Of a stretch of DNA of 64,000 nt, positions 58,701 to 61,700 are shown piece after piece. Under the pieces are notes generated by a model. That model saw only the letters and a program-made list of their open reading frames with translations. It was not told the DNA's origin and did not search any database. Made by a program: the position numbers and the translations under genes. The first letter of the stretch is position 1. Each line of letters starts with the position of its first letter. The stretch comes from Bolinopsis microptera (Eukaryota > Ctenophora > Tentaculata > Lobata > Bolinopsidae), in contig NC_087072.1 in NCBI RefSeq assembly GCF_026151205.1, forward strand, positions 8,739,669 to 8,803,668. Reading direction: 5' to 3'.

Positions 58701-61700
58701 CACAAAGGCACTCCATAAAACTTACGCTCGAGCCCCACTTCGTTACAAAATAACTCCTGATAGCCTTTCAAGCTTACGGGATACAATGATGGACCCACTT
58801 GTGGAAGAATGTTCCAAAAGCCTCTTAGAAACAGATTATCCCGAAGATCTCCTAGGTACATACAAATTAAACGAAGATATCACAGTACACTTGAACAAAA
58901 TAGCAGACAAATGTCTCCAAAAGACCAAACATCCCAAAATAACCAAAAAGGGATCAATAAATAAACAACCCTGGTTCACACAAGCCACCAGAGAAGCTAA
59001 AATATCTTGTACTCGTGCAGCTCAAATTGTTTCTGATTTCCCCAATAGCGATTATCTTCGAAAAAATTTTTACCAAGTAAAAAATACGTACAAAAGTTTA
59101 ATTGACCGTACAAAAAACAAATATCTTGACAAATTGAATACAGATATTGAATCTGGTAAAATTCTTAACTGGAAACAATTCAAAAAACTGAAAAAATTTA
59201 AAGGAAGAGTTGACAAATTTGATTGCCATGACATGGACAACTTTCAAAAATTCTTTGGTAAACTTTATGCCAATGCACATAGCACCATAACTGTAGAGAA
59301 TAAGGAAGAAATGCTTCAAAATGCAGAGGCTATTAACAATAATTTCCAACCATCCCCTGCACAATCAATACTCAATGGCCAGATCTCTGTGGACGAAATA
59401 TCTACTGCGATCTCTTCACTCAAAAACGGCAAAAGTTCCTCGGAGGATATGATATGTAATGAAATACTGAAGACCTTGTCCACAACAAACACACAACTCC
59501 TTTGCAAAGTCTTTAACCGCTGTTTGGACACTGGAACTTACCCATGGAACAACAGCATTATTACACCCCTACACAAAAAAGGCGACAAAGATAATCCAGA
59601 CAATTACAGAGCAGTTGCTGTGAGTAGTACAATCGGAAAACTATTTTCGACCATCATGTTAAACAGGATAATCAAGTTCAAAAATGAATACAACCCGGAC
59701 CCCATAAATCAACTTGGCTTCGCTAAAGGAGCTCAAACATATGACCACATACTCACACTCAACACCATTACGTCTAAATACAAAAAGCTCAAGGTTCCCG
59801 TCTATGCTGTTTTTGTGGACTTCCGGAAGGCCTTCGACTCTGTTTGCCGTGAAGCTCTTTTCTTAAAATTAGCTAAACTAGGTATCACTGGCAAAACATT
59901 TAATGTTCTTAAACATATGTATAAAAATTCCACTGGCCAGATAAAACTATCTGGATTTGTCAGCGAAAAATTTGATATCAATAAAGGAACTGAACAGGGT
60001 CATCCACTTTCCCCTGATCTATTTAAGATATACATCAGAGATCTTTCCCCTCGACTAGAATATGATAACTGTCCGAAACTAATGAACCAACTTATCAGTC
60101 ACTTACTATGGGCAGATGATCTGATACTCTTGGCACTGGACCCCAAAACCCTCCAAAAGCAACTCGATGCTTTGAACAATTTCTGCTTGGAATGGGGCGT
60201 CGAAATTAATGCAGATAAAACTAAACTCATGAAATTTAATGCCCGTTTTGATACTTATCAGCCGGTTCCCCTCAAAATTGGTGATCACTTGTTAGAAGAA
60301 GTCGAGTCATACTGCTATCTAGGAATCGAAATACACAAATCCGGCACATTCACAAATGCCCGAACTGAGCTCAAAAAGAAAGCCATGCGTGCACTTTATG
60401 CCATGAAAAGCTCAGTAAACAAATCCAAATTATCATTCCGCTCTCTAACAACACTCTTTGATGGTCTTATTAAACCTATCGTTCTTTACGGAGCGCCTAT
60501 TTACACACCTAACATGGCTATCATAAAACACATAACAAAACAAGTCGATCTCAATATGGATGCCGACACAAAAACAAAATTTCAAACTAGTATCCTCAAG
60601 AAAATTAGCCTTCTGAACAGCGAAAAAGTTCACCTTCACTTTCTTAAATGGTCACTGGGGGTAAATCGTAAAGCCAGCAACGCAGGCGTCTGGGGTGAGT
60701 CAGGCCGCTACCCATTAATCTATGAATGTATTAACCTCACTCTCAAATATAGCCAACGTTTGAAAAATCTCAAAGATAACTCCCTTGTCTCCTTAGCTTT
60801 CAAAGAACAGATGAACATGAAATTGGACTGGTACAGGGGTTTGGAGCCTGTCCTCGCGCTAGACCCATGTTTCTCTACCGATCATGTCACAGCCTACCGC
60901 ACACTCAAAAACAATCACTCCAAGTTACTTTTCGAAAGAAACCCGAGTATCGCAAAACCACCAAAAGAGGACTTTCTTATTCACAACGGTTTCAAGAAAC
61001 GAATTCCTCCTCAATCAACACAACCCATCGGGAGTAAAATATTCACACCACACGTCATTACTAAAACTTTGAAATGTAACTTTAGAGAATATTGGGGGTC
61101 CTGTATCAACACTTCTCGGAAATTAGAATTCTATCGTGACCTAAAATCCAAATTTAACAAAGAGTATTACCTAGATAGTGTCATTAAATATGCAGACCGT
61201 GCTAATATCACAAGACTGCGGATCAGTGCACATCGACTCGAAATTGAACTTGGCCGATATAATCAAACTCCACGTGACGAGCGAATATGCTCCTGGTGCA
61301 ATATAGTCTTAGGTTCTGGTATTATTGAGAATGAAGACCACTTCCTTAACCATTGTGATCTTAACGCTGCATCGAGGCGAAAAGTCCTAGACAAGATCCA
61401 GTCACTCATATCAAATCCAATCAAACCGTCTGCGACATCTTATTCTGTTCACAATGTCATCCCTGGAGCAAACGTCCTCAAATTCATCAGCAACAACAGT
61501 GAAATCATTGAACTTATCACGAACGAAAGTCAAGTCCACCTCACGAGAGTCGTTGCTAGGTTTGCCACTACGTGTTTTAACAACCGCAAGAAATTTGTTG
61601 ACTCTCTGGCCAGTACATGAACAGTGAACACTGAAAATCACTGTACCCGCTTTTGTTTCTTTTCGCGCAACGACGAGTGCAAACTGCAAAGTGACCTGGC